This document shows positions 42,190 through 50,515 of a stretch of 64,000 bases of DNA, piece by piece. The notes under the pieces are model-generated. The model saw only the letters and a list, made by a program, of their open reading frames with translations. It did not search any database and was not told the origin of the DNA. Source of the stretch: Streptomonospora alba (lineage in GTDB: Bacteria; Actinomycetota; Actinomycetes; Streptosporangiales; Streptosporangiaceae); assembly GCF_000826685.1 (NCBI RefSeq), contig NZ_JROO01000011.1:53432-117431 (forward strand). The letters run 5' to 3'. Both the position numbers and the translations under genes were made by a program. Positions within the stretch are counted from its first letter, which is position 1, and each line of letters begins with the position of its first letter.

Positions 42190-43371
42190 GTGGCCATGGT
42201 GCACGGACGTCGGCAAAGCGTCTCCGCGATCGTTGCCGCTGTCGCATGCGGGCAGACGAGCGCCTCCGAGATGGTCGAGGAGGCCCTCGTCGGCATCCGG
42301 CGGCGGGACGGGGCGGTCAACGCCTTCTGCGCGGTGTGGGAGGAGTGGGCGCGCGACCGCGCCGCGGAGGTCGACGCCGCCGTGGCCCGCGGTGCCGAGC
42401 TTCCGCTGGCCGGGGTGCCGATCGGGGTGAAGCGCTCCGAGGGCACCGCTTCCTTCCAGGCCCGGCGGCTCGTCGCGGCGGGCGCGGTGCCCGTCGGTGC
42501 GACCGCCGTGCCCGGTCCGGGAACGGAGTGGAAGACCTGGGGCTCCACCGACTGCGGGCCCACCGTCAACCCGCGGCGGCCCGGCCTGAGCCCCGGCGGA
42601 TCGTCAGCGGGCTCCGGCGCGGCGGTGGCGGCGGGCCTGGTGCCGCTGGCCACGGCCAGCGACGGTGCGGGCTCCACCCGGATTCCCGCGGCCTGGTGCT
42701 CGGTGGTGGGCTACAAACCCACCTCGGGGCGGATGCCGGCCCGCGACGCGGCAGGGCTGACGGTCGGCGGCCCCATCGCACGCCGCGTAGGCGACGCCGA
42801 TCTCTACCGCCGCGTCGTGCTGGGGGAGCGGCCGACGACGGACGGGCACGGGCGTGCGGAGCCCCGGCGCAAAGCGGGTCCACTGCGGGTGGCGTGGTCG
42901 GCGACGCTGGGCTTCAACCGCGTGCACGCCGGAGTGGCGGAGACCGCCGCCGGTGCGCTGGGGGAGTGGGAGCGCAGCGGCGCGATCACGGTGCACGAGG
43001 CCGGTCTCGACCTCGACGACCCGGGAGCTCGGTGGCGGGCCCTGCGCGCGTCGCCGGCCCTGCGCCCGGCCGGCGACGGCATGTGGGGCGGCGACCGCAA
43101 CGCGGCTCGGCTCGCGGAATTGTTCGCCGAGTTCGACCTGCTGGCCACTCCGGCCACACCGAACCCGCCCCATGGCCCGCAGGGGCCGGGAGAGGCGATG
43201 AGCGTGGGACTGACCTGGCTGTTCAACCTCACCGGGCACCCCGCCGTCAGTGTGCCGGCCGGCTTCCTGGACGACGGCGCCCCCGTTGGCCTCCAGCTGG
43301 TCGCCGATCCGCACGACGACGAGGCACTGCTGCGCGCCGCGGCCGACTACGAGGCAGGCGTTCTGGACTGA
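42190..43371 (+). CDS. Amidase-signature family protein
   Basis: The 393-residue product carries the amidase core: Lys in PLAGVPIGVKRSEG near residue 80, and SPGGSSAGSGAAVAAGLVPLATASDGAGSTRIPAA near 137-170, supplying the cis-Ser and Ser nucleophile. It hydrolyses amide bonds; the substrate is unknown. It is shorter than most members (about 450-500), with a compact C-terminal half. GTG 42190 lies 6 bases after CAGAAT; TTG 42127, overlapping the hydratase stop, is the alternative. Confidence 0.75.
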   Translation: MAMVHGRRQSVSAIVAAVACGQTSASEMVEEALVGIRRRDGAVNAFCAVWEEWARDRAAEVDAAVARGAELPLAGVPIGVKRSEGTASFQARRLVAAGAVPVGATAVPGPGTEWKTWGSTDCGPTVNPRRPGLSPGGSSAGSGAAVAAGLVPLATASDGAGSTRIPAAWCSVVGYKPTSGRMPARDAAGLTVGGPIARRVGDADLYRRVVLGERPTTDGHGRAEPRRKAGPLRVAWSATLGFNRVHAGVAETAAGALGEWERSGAITVHEAGLDLDDPGARWRALRASPALRPAGDGMWGGDRNAARLAELFAEFDLLATPATPNPPHGPQGPGEAMSVGLTWLFNLTGHPAVSVPAGFLDDGAPVGLQLVADPHDDEALLRAAADYEAGVLD

Positions 43372-43769
43372 GGGCGCGGGAGCGGCGGCGCCCGGTCGGG
43401 CGGCGGTCGCGCGGGCGCCGGCGTCGGCGTCGGCGCCGGCGACCAGGAGCCGCCGGCGCCGACGAGCCCGCTCGAAAGCGGACCACTCCGGGCGGGCGCC
43501 TGGTCGCAGATCACCGTGGACGGCCGCCCGGGCAGAGACGTGTGAGCGTGCGCCCGCGGTGCGCGGCCGCCCACACTGGCCCGTGGGCGAATGTGTAGCA
43601 CCCTTCGGGTTGATGACGCGGCTACCCCTGGTCAGCTCGGACGAAACCCGACAGCCGGGTGTTCCGCATCCGGCGGCTGTTCTGCGGCGGCGTTCCCGGA
43701 CCCGGAACGCGGCGGTGCCCGGCCGCGTCCAAACCGCGATCGGGACGGACACCACGGAAAGGTACTGCG
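43372..43769. other. Intergenic region after the amidase
   Basis: Apart from the terminator hairpin at 43429-43463 and the duplicated upstream block of the DUF3592 gene (43705-43762), I see no gene or element here. Confidence 0.5.
43429..43463 (+). terminator. Hairpin terminator of the amidase gene
   Basis: A 13-bp perfect stem (43429-43441 with 43451-43463) encloses a 9-base loop. Confidence 0.7.
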
Positions 43770-44285
43770 ATGAAGGGATCGTTCGATCCGCCGGGCACTA
43801 GCGCCTCCTCACCCCGCACGGTGCGACGCGTGCTGTCGTTCTCCTTGGCGGCGCCGATCGGCCTGGTTTCGCTCATCCTGCTGATCATCGGCGGGGTCTT
43901 CCTGGCAGTCGGGCAGGCGGACTACTCGGACTACACCGGTCGGGCCGAAGCGCTGGTCAGCGCCCGTGAGCAGACCACCGAGACGCGGGGTACGGGCGAC
44001 AACAAGCGCACGCAAACCGACATCGACGTCTTCGTCGACTACGAGGCCGAGGGGCGGGAGTTCACCTCCGTCAAATTGAACGGGTTGAATCCGAGCTCGT
44101 ACAACGAAGGCGACGAGCTGACCGTGGCCTACGACCCCGCCGATCCCGGCGACCCGGTTACGGCGCAGAGCACCGAGGAAGGCGCGTTCGACCTCTTCCT
44201 CTGGCTCGCCGTGGGGATGCTGGCCGCGGGCGGGATCGGCGCGCTCACCGCCCTCGCACTGGTGGTGATCGCCGCCCGCCGCTGA
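43770..44285 (+). CDS. DUF3592-like membrane protein, copy 1
   Basis: The 171-residue protein has one N-terminal and one C-terminal transmembrane helix around an extracellular beta domain with DYSDYTGRAEALV and GDELTVAYDPADPGDPV, the DUF3592 pattern. Function is unknown. GGAAAGG precedes ATG 43770. A diverged copy follows directly (44387-44890), with matching upstream DNA. The loop between strands is longer here (EQTTETRGTGDNKRTQTD) than in copy 2. Confidence 0.75.
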   Translation: MKGSFDPPGTSASSPRTVRRVLSFSLAAPIGLVSLILLIIGGVFLAVGQADYSDYTGRAEALVSAREQTTETRGTGDNKRTQTDIDVFVDYEAEGREFTSVKLNGLNPSSYNEGDELTVAYDPADPGDPVTAQSTEEGAFDLFLWLAVGMLAAGGIGALTALALVVIAARR

Positions 44286-44386
44286 GGCCGCAGTACCGTT
44301 CGCCGAACGGGCCCCGGCCCGTGAACGCGGCGGTGCGGGACCGCGTCCCATCAGCGGATCGGCACGGACACGACGGAAAGGCCACG

Positions 44387-44890
44387 ATGGACACCCCCGG
44401 AACGGACCGGCCGCCCCCGTCGCGGCGGCGGCGCGTCGTGTCAGCCGTCTTCGCCGTGCTGTGCGGAATCCTCGCCCTCGTGATGCTGTTCATCGGCGGT
44501 GTGCTCCTGCTGTTCGGGCACGAGGACTACGCCGACTACACCGGTCGGGCCGAAGCCGTGGTCAACGCCGTGGAATCCGAGGAGGGCAGCGGTATCACCA
44601 CCGCCTACGTCGACTTCCGGGCCGACGGCCGCGAGTACACGCGCGTCGCGCTGTACGGCATGAACGTCCCCGAGCTCAGCGGCGGCGACCGGCTGACCGT
44701 GGCCTACGACCCCGCCGATCCCGGGGGCGAGGTGACGACGGTGGAGAGCACCGACGGAAAGGTCCACGACACGTTGTTCTGGCCGGGTGTCGCGGCGGTG
44801 TTCGCGGCAGGAATCGCCGGGACCGGGATGCTCGTCCTGTTCGGGAAGGCGATCGGGCTGCGACTGAAGCGGCCCGCCCCGGCGGGCTAG
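44387..44890 (+). CDS. DUF3592-like membrane protein, copy 2
   Basis: This 167-residue paralogue of the preceding gene shares DYADYTGRAEAVV and GDRLTVAYDPADPGGEV and the two-helix layout. The loop after the first strand is shorter. The upstream block (44323-44381) resembles that of copy 1, so promoter and gene were duplicated together. The two proteins may form a pair in the membrane, which is inference. Confidence 0.75.
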   Translation: MDTPGTDRPPPSRRRRVVSAVFAVLCGILALVMLFIGGVLLLFGHEDYADYTGRAEAVVNAVESEEGSGITTAYVDFRADGREYTRVALYGMNVPELSGGDRLTVAYDPADPGGEVTTVESTDGKVHDTLFWPGVAAVFAAGIAGTGMLVLFGKAIGLRLKRPAPAG

Positions 44891-45032
44891 TGTCGTAGCC
44901 GCTGGAGTGGGCCGGCCCCCGAGGAGCCCGGCGCTCGCGTGAGGGGCGGGGCGGGCGACCCCTGCGGTTCCCGCCTCCCAACGCTTCCCCATGGGCGCCT
45001 CGCCGCAGGACGGGCGTCCGAGGCTGCGCTCC

Positions 45033-45503
45033 CTACCGAGGGCGCTGCGGCAGGAGGCGGGAGAGCAGCCAGGCCGCGGCCCCGCTCACCGCGCCGACCA
45101 GGGCTCCGGTCGCAACACTGCTGACGAACGCGGCCGCGCGCAGTACTCCGCTCTCCGCCGCCGGTGGCAGCACCCCGGCGAGTTCACCGCCCAGCGTCGG
45201 CGGGTCGCCCGCGAACCCCTGCATCCACAGCACCTGGTGCGCCACCGCCAACAGCAGACCGTAGACGAGCCCCACGGCCAGCAGCGCCGCGAACGGGCGC
45301 TGAAGCCGGCCCAGTACGGCCACGGCGATCCATACCAGGACCGGACCGAAGACGAGCACCGCGTTCACCGCCGGGCCCACCAGGCCGAGGTCGTGGGCGA
45401 CGGCGCGCGGCAGCCCCAGCGCGGCCAGTCCGAGCACGCCCCACCACGGCAGCCCCAGTCGCCACCGCCCGCGTGCCGTGCTTTCCCCGTCGTCGACGTG
45501 CAT
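45033..45503 (-). CDS. Small membrane protein, unknown
   Basis: The 156-residue product has four predicted transmembrane helices and short loops; the N-terminal 15 residues are charged and cytoplasmic. I recognise no family motif. It is convergent with the DUF3592 pair and stands alone. Coding is supported by its regular hydrophobic segments (LPWWGVLGLAALGLP, NAVLVFGPVLVWIAVAVLG, FAALLAVGLVYGLLLAV, FVSSVATGALVGAVSGAAAWLL). Confidence 0.6.
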   Translation of the reverse strand: MHVDDGESTARGRWRLGLPWWGVLGLAALGLPRAVAHDLGLVGPAVNAVLVFGPVLVWIAVAVLGRLQRPFAALLAVGLVYGLLLAVAHQVLWMQGFAGDPPTLGGELAGVLPPAAESGVLRAAAFVSSVATGALVGAVSGAAAWLLSRLLPQRPR

Positions 45504-45748
45504 CCGTCCCCATTTCTCGTCTGCCGGTCTTCACAGGCCGTTTCCGGCGGTGCCGCCGGTGCGCCCGCCCGCGGCCCGGTGCGGCCGGGCGGGGCGTGCC
45601 CGCTGTGACGACGCTAGGGGTGCGGCGGGCGGCGGGGCGTCCGCCGCGGCGCCGCACTCGGCATACATCGCGCGGTGTAGGGGATCCGGTGCGCCTGCGT
45701 CGCCGGTCGGATGCAAGCCGGCGGTGCGGCGGACGCGCGGCCCGGTTC

Positions 45749-46597
45749 TCAGCCCTGCACGACAGGGTTGTACAGCTCGCCGACGCCGGGGATGCGGCAG
45801 CCGGCGACGTCGCCGGGGCGGATGTGGACGGCGCCGGGCGTGCCCGTGGAGATGATGTCGCCGGGGAACAGCGGCATGACACGGCTGTGGAACCCGACGA
45901 GGAACGCGGGGGAGTAGCGCATGTGGTCGACCGTGTTCACCCGGTCGCCGCCGCCGTTGAGCACCGTCGCCACACTCAGCCCGCCCAGCGAGCCCGCCGA
46001 CTTCACGACCTCGGACAGCGGCACGATCGCCGGGCCGAAGGAGAAGAACCCGGGGAAGTTCTTGCTGCGGGTCAGAAAGCGCGGATTGCGCGCCAGGATG
46101 TCCTCGGCGGTCTGGTCCAGGACCGTGCACACGCCCCACACGTGGCTGAGCGCGTCCTCGTCGTCGGCGTCGCGGCACTCCCTGCCGATGACCAAACCCA
46201 GTTCGGCCTCGGCGGTGACCCGTTCGCTCTGCCGGGGAAGCGGGATCGGCTCGCCCGGCGCGATGATGGTGTGGTCGCCCTTCATGAAGGAGGCGGGCTC
46301 CTCGGGGACCTGCTCGGTCAGGTCCGAGGCGTGCTCGAGGTAGTTCAGCCCGATGCCCCAGATCTTTCGCGGCCGGGTGTAGGGCGCGGCGAAGGCGGTG
46401 CCCTCCAGCGGCGCGAAGGCCGAGTCCGGGGCCGAGCGGACGGCGGCGGCGAAGTCGCGCTCGGCGACGCGCTCCACCACCTCCAGCGCTGTGGCCGGTG
46501 CGCCGGGGAGGACGTCGGCCGCGGGAGCGAGACCGCGCTCCTCGTCGACGACGACCGGGGTGTCGCCCTCGGCGCTGCGTGCTGTGGCCAGGTACAT
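45749..46597 (-). CDS. Fumarylacetoacetate hydrolase-family protein
   Basis: The 282-residue enzyme has the FAH C-terminal domain: KIWGIGLNYLEHASD near residue 78, the metal ligands Glu-x-Glu in TAEAELGLVIG near 130 and DIISTGTPGAV near 250. Members cleave or decarboxylate 2,4-diketo or related acids. It lies in a GntR-flanked set with an SDR and an Ldh2-family dehydrogenase, which suggests a sugar-acid or hydroxy-acid breakdown route. The SDR gene starts 139 bp upstream on the same strand. Confidence 0.8.
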   Translation of the reverse strand: MYLATARSAEGDTPVVVDEERGLAPAADVLPGAPATALEVVERVAERDFAAAVRSAPDSAFAPLEGTAFAAPYTRPRKIWGIGLNYLEHASDLTEQVPEEPASFMKGDHTIIAPGEPIPLPRQSERVTAEAELGLVIGRECRDADDEDALSHVWGVCTVLDQTAEDILARNPRFLTRSKNFPGFFSFGPAIVPLSEVVKSAGSLGGLSVATVLNGGGDRVNTVDHMRYSPAFLVGFHSRVMPLFPGDIISTGTPGAVHIRPGDVAGCRIPGVGELYNPVVQG

Positions 46598-46736
46598 GCG
46601 AACTCCCTAGGTCGGCCGGTCCGCCGGTGCGGACCGGGGGTCCCGGAGGCGGGCGCCTGCCGGAGGGGATCCCGGCCGCGTGCCGCCGGGCGGACGCGGC
46701 CGGGGTGTCGTGCGGGCGGGATCGCGGGGACGCCGA

Positions 46737-47534
46737 TCAGGGCAGCGTCGGGGTGAGGCCTCCGTCGGCCAGCAGGCTCTGCCCGGTGATGTAGCCCGCG
46801 CGCTCCTCGGCCAGGAAGCCGACCAGGGCGGCGAGCTCCTCCGGTCGGCCGTAGCGGCCGGCCGGGATCGCGGCTTCGGAACCGCGCCGCACCTCTTCGG
46901 CGGTGGTGCCCTGGCGCTGGGCCTTGCGCTCGTCGAGCGTGCGCACCCGCTCGGTGTCGATGCGGCCGGGCGAGACCATGTTGACGGTGATTCCGTCGGG
47001 CGCCAGATCGCCGGCCAGCGACTTCACCAGTCCCGTCAGGGCCGGACGGAAGACGTTGGACAGCACCAGGCCCTCCAGGGGGCGGCGCACACTGGAGGAG
47101 CCGATGACGGCGATGCGCCCGAAGCCGCGTTCGCGCATCGCCGGAACGGCGGCGCGGATCGCGGTGACGGCGCTGCGCAGCGTCAGCGCGTAGGCGGTGT
47201 CCCAGTCCTCCATGCTCACGTCGGCGAAGTCGCCGGGCGGCGGTCCGCCGGCGTTGACGACGAGCACGTCGAGCCGGCCGTAACGTTCCACCGCCCCGCC
47301 GACCAGCCGCTCGACGTCCTCGGTGGAGGAGACGTCGGCACGTTCGCCGGTCACCGCGTCGTCGCCGGCCACGGCGCCGAGTTCGGCCACCGCCTGCTGG
47401 AGGCGCTCGCCGTCGCGGCCGCAGACGGTCACCTCCAGCCCGCCGCGCAGCAGCTCGGCCGCGCAGGCCTGGCCAAGGCCCCGGGTTCCGGCCATGACGA
47501 CCGCCGTCCGACGCGGGTCGCTCTCCTGTGCCAT
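46737..47534 (-). CDS. Short-chain dehydrogenase/reductase
   Basis: The 265-residue enzyme has the SDR cofactor motif VMAGTRGLGQACAAELL near residue 14, NAGGPPPG near 95, the catalytic Ser in VIGSSSVRRPLEG near 147, and GYITGQSLLADGG near the end. The usual YxxxK is replaced by a NVFRPALTGLVKSLAGDL segment: the Tyr position reads Phe-Arg while Lys remains, so activity may be altered. ATG 47534 has GGAAGGAG upstream. Divergent from its likely GntR regulator. Confidence 0.75.
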   Translation of the reverse strand: MAQESDPRRTAVVMAGTRGLGQACAAELLRGGLEVTVCGRDGERLQQAVAELGAVAGDDAVTGERADVSSTEDVERLVGGAVERYGRLDVLVVNAGGPPPGDFADVSMEDWDTAYALTLRSAVTAIRAAVPAMRERGFGRIAVIGSSSVRRPLEGLVLSNVFRPALTGLVKSLAGDLAPDGITVNMVSPGRIDTERVRTLDERKAQRQGTTAEEVRRGSEAAIPAGRYGRPEELAALVGFLAEERAGYITGQSLLADGGLTPTLP

Positions 47535-47609
47535 CGTGCTCCTTCCGGTTCGCAAGTGTCGTGCGCGCACGGGCGCTCGGCCCGGTCGGCGTCGGCGGGG
47601 TATTCGGTA

Positions 47610-47623
47610 TTTGGTATTCCAAA
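47610..47623. promoter_or_regulatory. GntR operator candidate in the SDR/GntR divergent region
   Basis: TTTGGTATTCCAAA has perfect TTTGG/CCAAA arms. GGTATTCCA recurs at 48421-48429 before the Ldh2-family gene. FCD-type GntR regulators often bind TTGGTATACCAA-like sites. Confidence 0.6.
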
Positions 47624-47628
47624 TTCCC

Positions 47629-47657
47629 TTGTTGTGACCCGGGCCGCAATGTACCGT
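47629..47657 (+). promoter_or_regulatory. Promoter of the GntR gene
   Basis: TTGTTG (47629-47634) and TACCGT (47652-47657) are 17 bp apart; the -10 ends 7 bases before ATG 47665, indicating a leaderless transcript. Confidence 0.45.
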
Positions 47658-47664
47658 TCGTCAC

Positions 47665-48363
47665 ATGGATGCGCTAGCCCCCATGCGTGCACACGGGCCG
47701 TTGAAGGCCTCCCGGATGAGCGAGAACGCCTATGAGGCGATCGAGGGCGCCATCGTGCGCTGCGAACTCCCACCCGGCACCCCGCTGGTGGACCGCCAGC
47801 TCTCGGAGGCCCTGGGCGTCAGTCGCACACCTATCCGCGACGCCATGCAGAGCCTGGAGGCCGCCGGCCTCGCCGTGCGCGTGCGGGGGCGCTACTCCGT
47901 CGCGGGCTTCGACGCCGAAGACGTCCGCGAGCTCTACGGAGTGCGGCGGCTTCTGGAGCCGGCAGGGTTGGAGGCGCTCGCGCGGACCTGGGACGACGAG
48001 ACGGTGGAGGAGCTCGCCGGATTCTTCGATCAGGCCCGGCCGCCGGGGCCGCCGGGGCCCTACGAGGAGTACCTCGCGCGCGACCACGCATTCCACAAGC
48101 GCATCGTCTCGCTGACCGGAAACTCGCGGCTGAAGCGCTTCTACGCCGTCAACGAGAAGCAGATCAACCGCATCAGGCACTACCTCGCCCCCGGCTACGC
48201 GGGCCGGATGCGCGAGGTCGTCAGCGAGCACGAGGACCTCTGCGGAGCGATCGCCGGAAAGGACCTGGAGGCGGCCCGCACCGCGCTCATCGGCCATCTC
48301 GACGCCGGCGAGGCCACCATGATCACGTTCCTGGCGCAGCAGGAGGGCTCCGCGAGCGACTGA
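47665..48363 (+). CDS. GntR-family regulator (FCD domain)
   Basis: The 232-residue repressor has an N-terminal winged helix (ENAYEAIEGAIVRCELPPGTPLVDRQLSEALGVSRTPIRDAM, residues about 20-62) and a C-terminal FCD ligand domain with metal-ligand histidines in DHAFHKRI near 130 and EHEDLCGAI near 185. It probably senses an organic acid and controls the flanking SDR-FAH and Ldh2-family genes through the shared GGTATTCCA sites. Confidence 0.85.
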   Translation: MDALAPMRAHGPLKASRMSENAYEAIEGAIVRCELPPGTPLVDRQLSEALGVSRTPIRDAMQSLEAAGLAVRVRGRYSVAGFDAEDVRELYGVRRLLEPAGLEALARTWDDETVEELAGFFDQARPPGPPGPYEEYLARDHAFHKRIVSLTGNSRLKRFYAVNEKQINRIRHYLAPGYAGRMREVVSEHEDLCGAIAGKDLEAARTALIGHLDAGEATMITFLAQQEGSASD

Positions 48364-48420
48364 GCGCCCGGCCGCCATCCCCGCTCCGCTGCACGCACCC
48401 CCGTCCGTACGACTAACGGC

Positions 48421-48435
48421 GGTATTCCATATGCC
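48421..48435 (+). promoter_or_regulatory. GntR operator candidate before the Ldh2-family gene
   Basis: GGTATTCCATATGCC is an imperfect dyad sharing GGTATTCCA with the site at 47610-47623. It lies 103 bases before ATG 48538. Confidence 0.5.
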
Positions 48436-48537
48436 AAGGAGGTGCATCGCCTCCTCACCCGCCTCCCCGGCCGAGTCCCGGCCGACGGTGAGCAGGCGAC
48501 CGGCCACTCCACCATCAGCTGAAAGCGGGGACAGCCC

Positions 48538-49683
48538 ATGACAGCCGACGACGCGCCCCTGACCGGCGTCGACGCCGACGGACTGCGGGAGTTGGCGACC
48601 GAGATCTTCATCGCCGCCGGGCTGAGCGGGCGCGACGCCGGAGCGGTCGCAGGCCACCTGGTCGAGGCCGACCTGCGGGGCGTGGACTCCCACGGCGTCA
48701 GCCGTACCGCCGTCTACGTCCACCGCCTGCGCCGCGGCCTGGTCGAGGCCCGGCCCCGGTTCCGCGTGCTCACCGAGACGCCCGTGAGCGCGTTGCTGGA
48801 CGCCGGCAACGGCCCCGGGATCGTGGCCGCCGAGCACGCCATGCGCACCGCCGCGGACAAGGCGGCCGAAACCGGCGTGGGCATGGTCAGCGTGCGCAAC
48901 TCCAACCACTGCGGGATGCTCGCGCACTACACCGGCATGGCCGCGAGCCGGGGGCTGCTTTCCCTGGCCACCACCAGCGCGCCCGCATCGATGGCCCCCT
49001 GGGGCGCCAAGGACCCCTACTTCGGCACCAACCCCGTCTCCTATGCGGTGCCCGCCCCGGGGGACCGGCCCGACATCGTCTTCGACATGGCCACCAGCCA
49101 CGTCGCCAAGGGAAAGATCATCCTGGCGCGCAAGAACGGGCAGTCGATCCCCGTGGGCTGGGCGCTGGACGCGCGGGGACGGCCCACCACCGACCCCGAC
49201 GCCGCGCTGGAGGGCACCGTGCTCCCGCTGGGCGGAGCCAAGGGCTCGGGGCTGGCGCTGCTGGTGGAGGTGCTCTCGGCGCTGCTGTCGGGCGCCAACC
49301 ACGGGCCGCACATCCCTCCGCTGTACGACAACGACGAGCACCCTCAAGGGCTGGGCCACTTCTTCCTCGCGATGAACCCGGCCGTGCTCGTGCCCGAGGA
49401 GGAGTTCGCGGCCCGCGTGGACCGCATGGCCGAGGAACTGGCGGCGCTGCCTGCGGCCGAGGGCTACGAGCGCGTCTGCCTGCCCGGCGAGCCGGAGGCC
49501 GAACGCGCCGCGCACCGACGCGCCCACGGCGTCCCGCTCTCCGCCGAGGTACGCGCGGAACTGCGCGCCGTGGCGGGGGAGTTGGGCGTGGACGCCGCGG
49601 CGGCAGCGGTCCTGGACGGCGCCGCCGGGACCCCGCCGGCAGCGGCGGGCGCGGCCGACTCGGCGGAGCGGGCGCCGCGCTGA
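48538..49683 (+). CDS. Malate/L-lactate dehydrogenase (Ldh2/YlbC) family oxidoreductase
   Basis: The 381-residue NAD(P)-dependent enzyme belongs to the family of malate, ureidoglycolate and sulfolactate dehydrogenases: EADLRGVDSHGVSRT near residue 43, VRNSNHCGMLAHYTGMAA near 120 and FGTNPVSYAVPAP near 162, with active-site His in SNHCG. It oxidises a 2-hydroxy acid; the exact one is unknown. The preceding site at 48421 suggests control by the GntR protein encoded upstream. The last 40 residues are a low-complexity Ala-rich tail. Confidence 0.85.
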   Translation: MTADDAPLTGVDADGLRELATEIFIAAGLSGRDAGAVAGHLVEADLRGVDSHGVSRTAVYVHRLRRGLVEARPRFRVLTETPVSALLDAGNGPGIVAAEHAMRTAADKAAETGVGMVSVRNSNHCGMLAHYTGMAASRGLLSLATTSAPASMAPWGAKDPYFGTNPVSYAVPAPGDRPDIVFDMATSHVAKGKIILARKNGQSIPVGWALDARGRPTTDPDAALEGTVLPLGGAKGSGLALLVEVLSALLSGANHGPHIPPLYDNDEHPQGLGHFFLAMNPAVLVPEEEFAARVDRMAEELAALPAAEGYERVCLPGEPEAERAAHRRAHGVPLSAEVRAELRAVAGELGVDAAAAAVLDGAAGTPPAAAGAADSAERAPR

Positions 49684-49924
49684 GCGCGGCCCGACCCGGC
49701 CTCCGCGGCCGAGCGCCGCACACGGCCGCTCGTCGCGAAGGGAAACGCCCGCGCGGCTCACCGACAGGGAGCGCTCAGTGTTCGTTCCTCCTCGGCCGCC
49801 GAGCGCACGCCGGCTTTCCGGTGAGGCCGTCACCGCCGGCGGCACGGCGCGGGGCCCGGAGTGCCCGCCCGGACCGAGGGGCGCGGTCGCGGGCGGGCCC
49901 GGGGGAGCCCGCGTGTGGCCGGGG

Positions 49925-50347
49925 TCAGCGGCCGGTCTCGGCCGCTCCGGCGCTCTCCTGCGGCGGGGTTCCCTCGTCGCGGTGCGTGTGGCCCCAGGTG
50001 ACCAGGGGCTCCAGCGCGTCCAGTAGGCCGCGCCCGCGCACCGACGGTCGGTAGAGGATCTGTACCGGGTGCGTGGGGACGACCTCGCGTTCGAGTAGGC
50101 CCAGCGACTCCAGCTCCTTCAGCCGCTGCGACAGCATCCGGTCGGAGATGCCGCCGATGAACCTGCGGTACTCGCTGAAGCGCTTCGCCCCGCGGGCGCC
50201 GGCGAGCAGGATCACCCCCATCCAGCGCCGCCCGACGAGCTCCAGCACCTCCTGGAAGACGTCGCAGTCCTGTTCGTGGGGTACCTGAAAAGGCGCGGCG
50301 GCCGGGCTTCCGGCGCCTCCGTCTCCGGCAGCTGTTGAGATAGTCAC
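49925..50347 (-). CDS. HxlR-family transcriptional regulator
   Basis: The 140-residue winged-helix protein has the HxlR pattern CDVFQEVLELVGRRWMGVILLAG near residue 28 and the recognition segment GISDRMLSQRLKELESLGLLEREV. A Cys at the start of the domain is the usual redox or electrophile sensor. GTG 50347 lies 6 bases after a TATTTT -10 box that overlaps a palindrome, pointing to autoregulation and a leaderless message. The hemerythrin-like gene is divergent and may be its target. Confidence 0.85.
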   Translation of the reverse strand: MTISTAAGDGGAGSPAAAPFQVPHEQDCDVFQEVLELVGRRWMGVILLAGARGAKRFSEYRRFIGGISDRMLSQRLKELESLGLLEREVVPTHPVQILYRPSVRGRGLLDALEPLVTWGHTHRDEGTPPQESAGAAETGR

Positions 50348-50348
50348 G

Positions 50349-50363
50349 TACTTAAAATAAGTA
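50349..50363. promoter_or_regulatory. HxlR operator overlapping its -10 box
   Basis: TACTTAAAATAAGTA has perfect TACTTA/TAAGTA arms. The minus-strand -10 box TATTTT (50359-50354) is inside it, so binding would block transcription of the HxlR gene. Confidence 0.6.
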
Positions 50364-50515
50364 GCTAACCTGAGATTTGGCAAGGGTCGGGCCGCCCTGC
50401 AGACTGGCCTATGCAGGGCCTGCCGCGCCCCGGCGCCGCCCGGGCACGGCACTCGCGACCCCGGCGGCGCCCGGCCCCCCCGGGTCGGCCCCGCCGCGAA
50501 AGGACCCCAGCAGCG

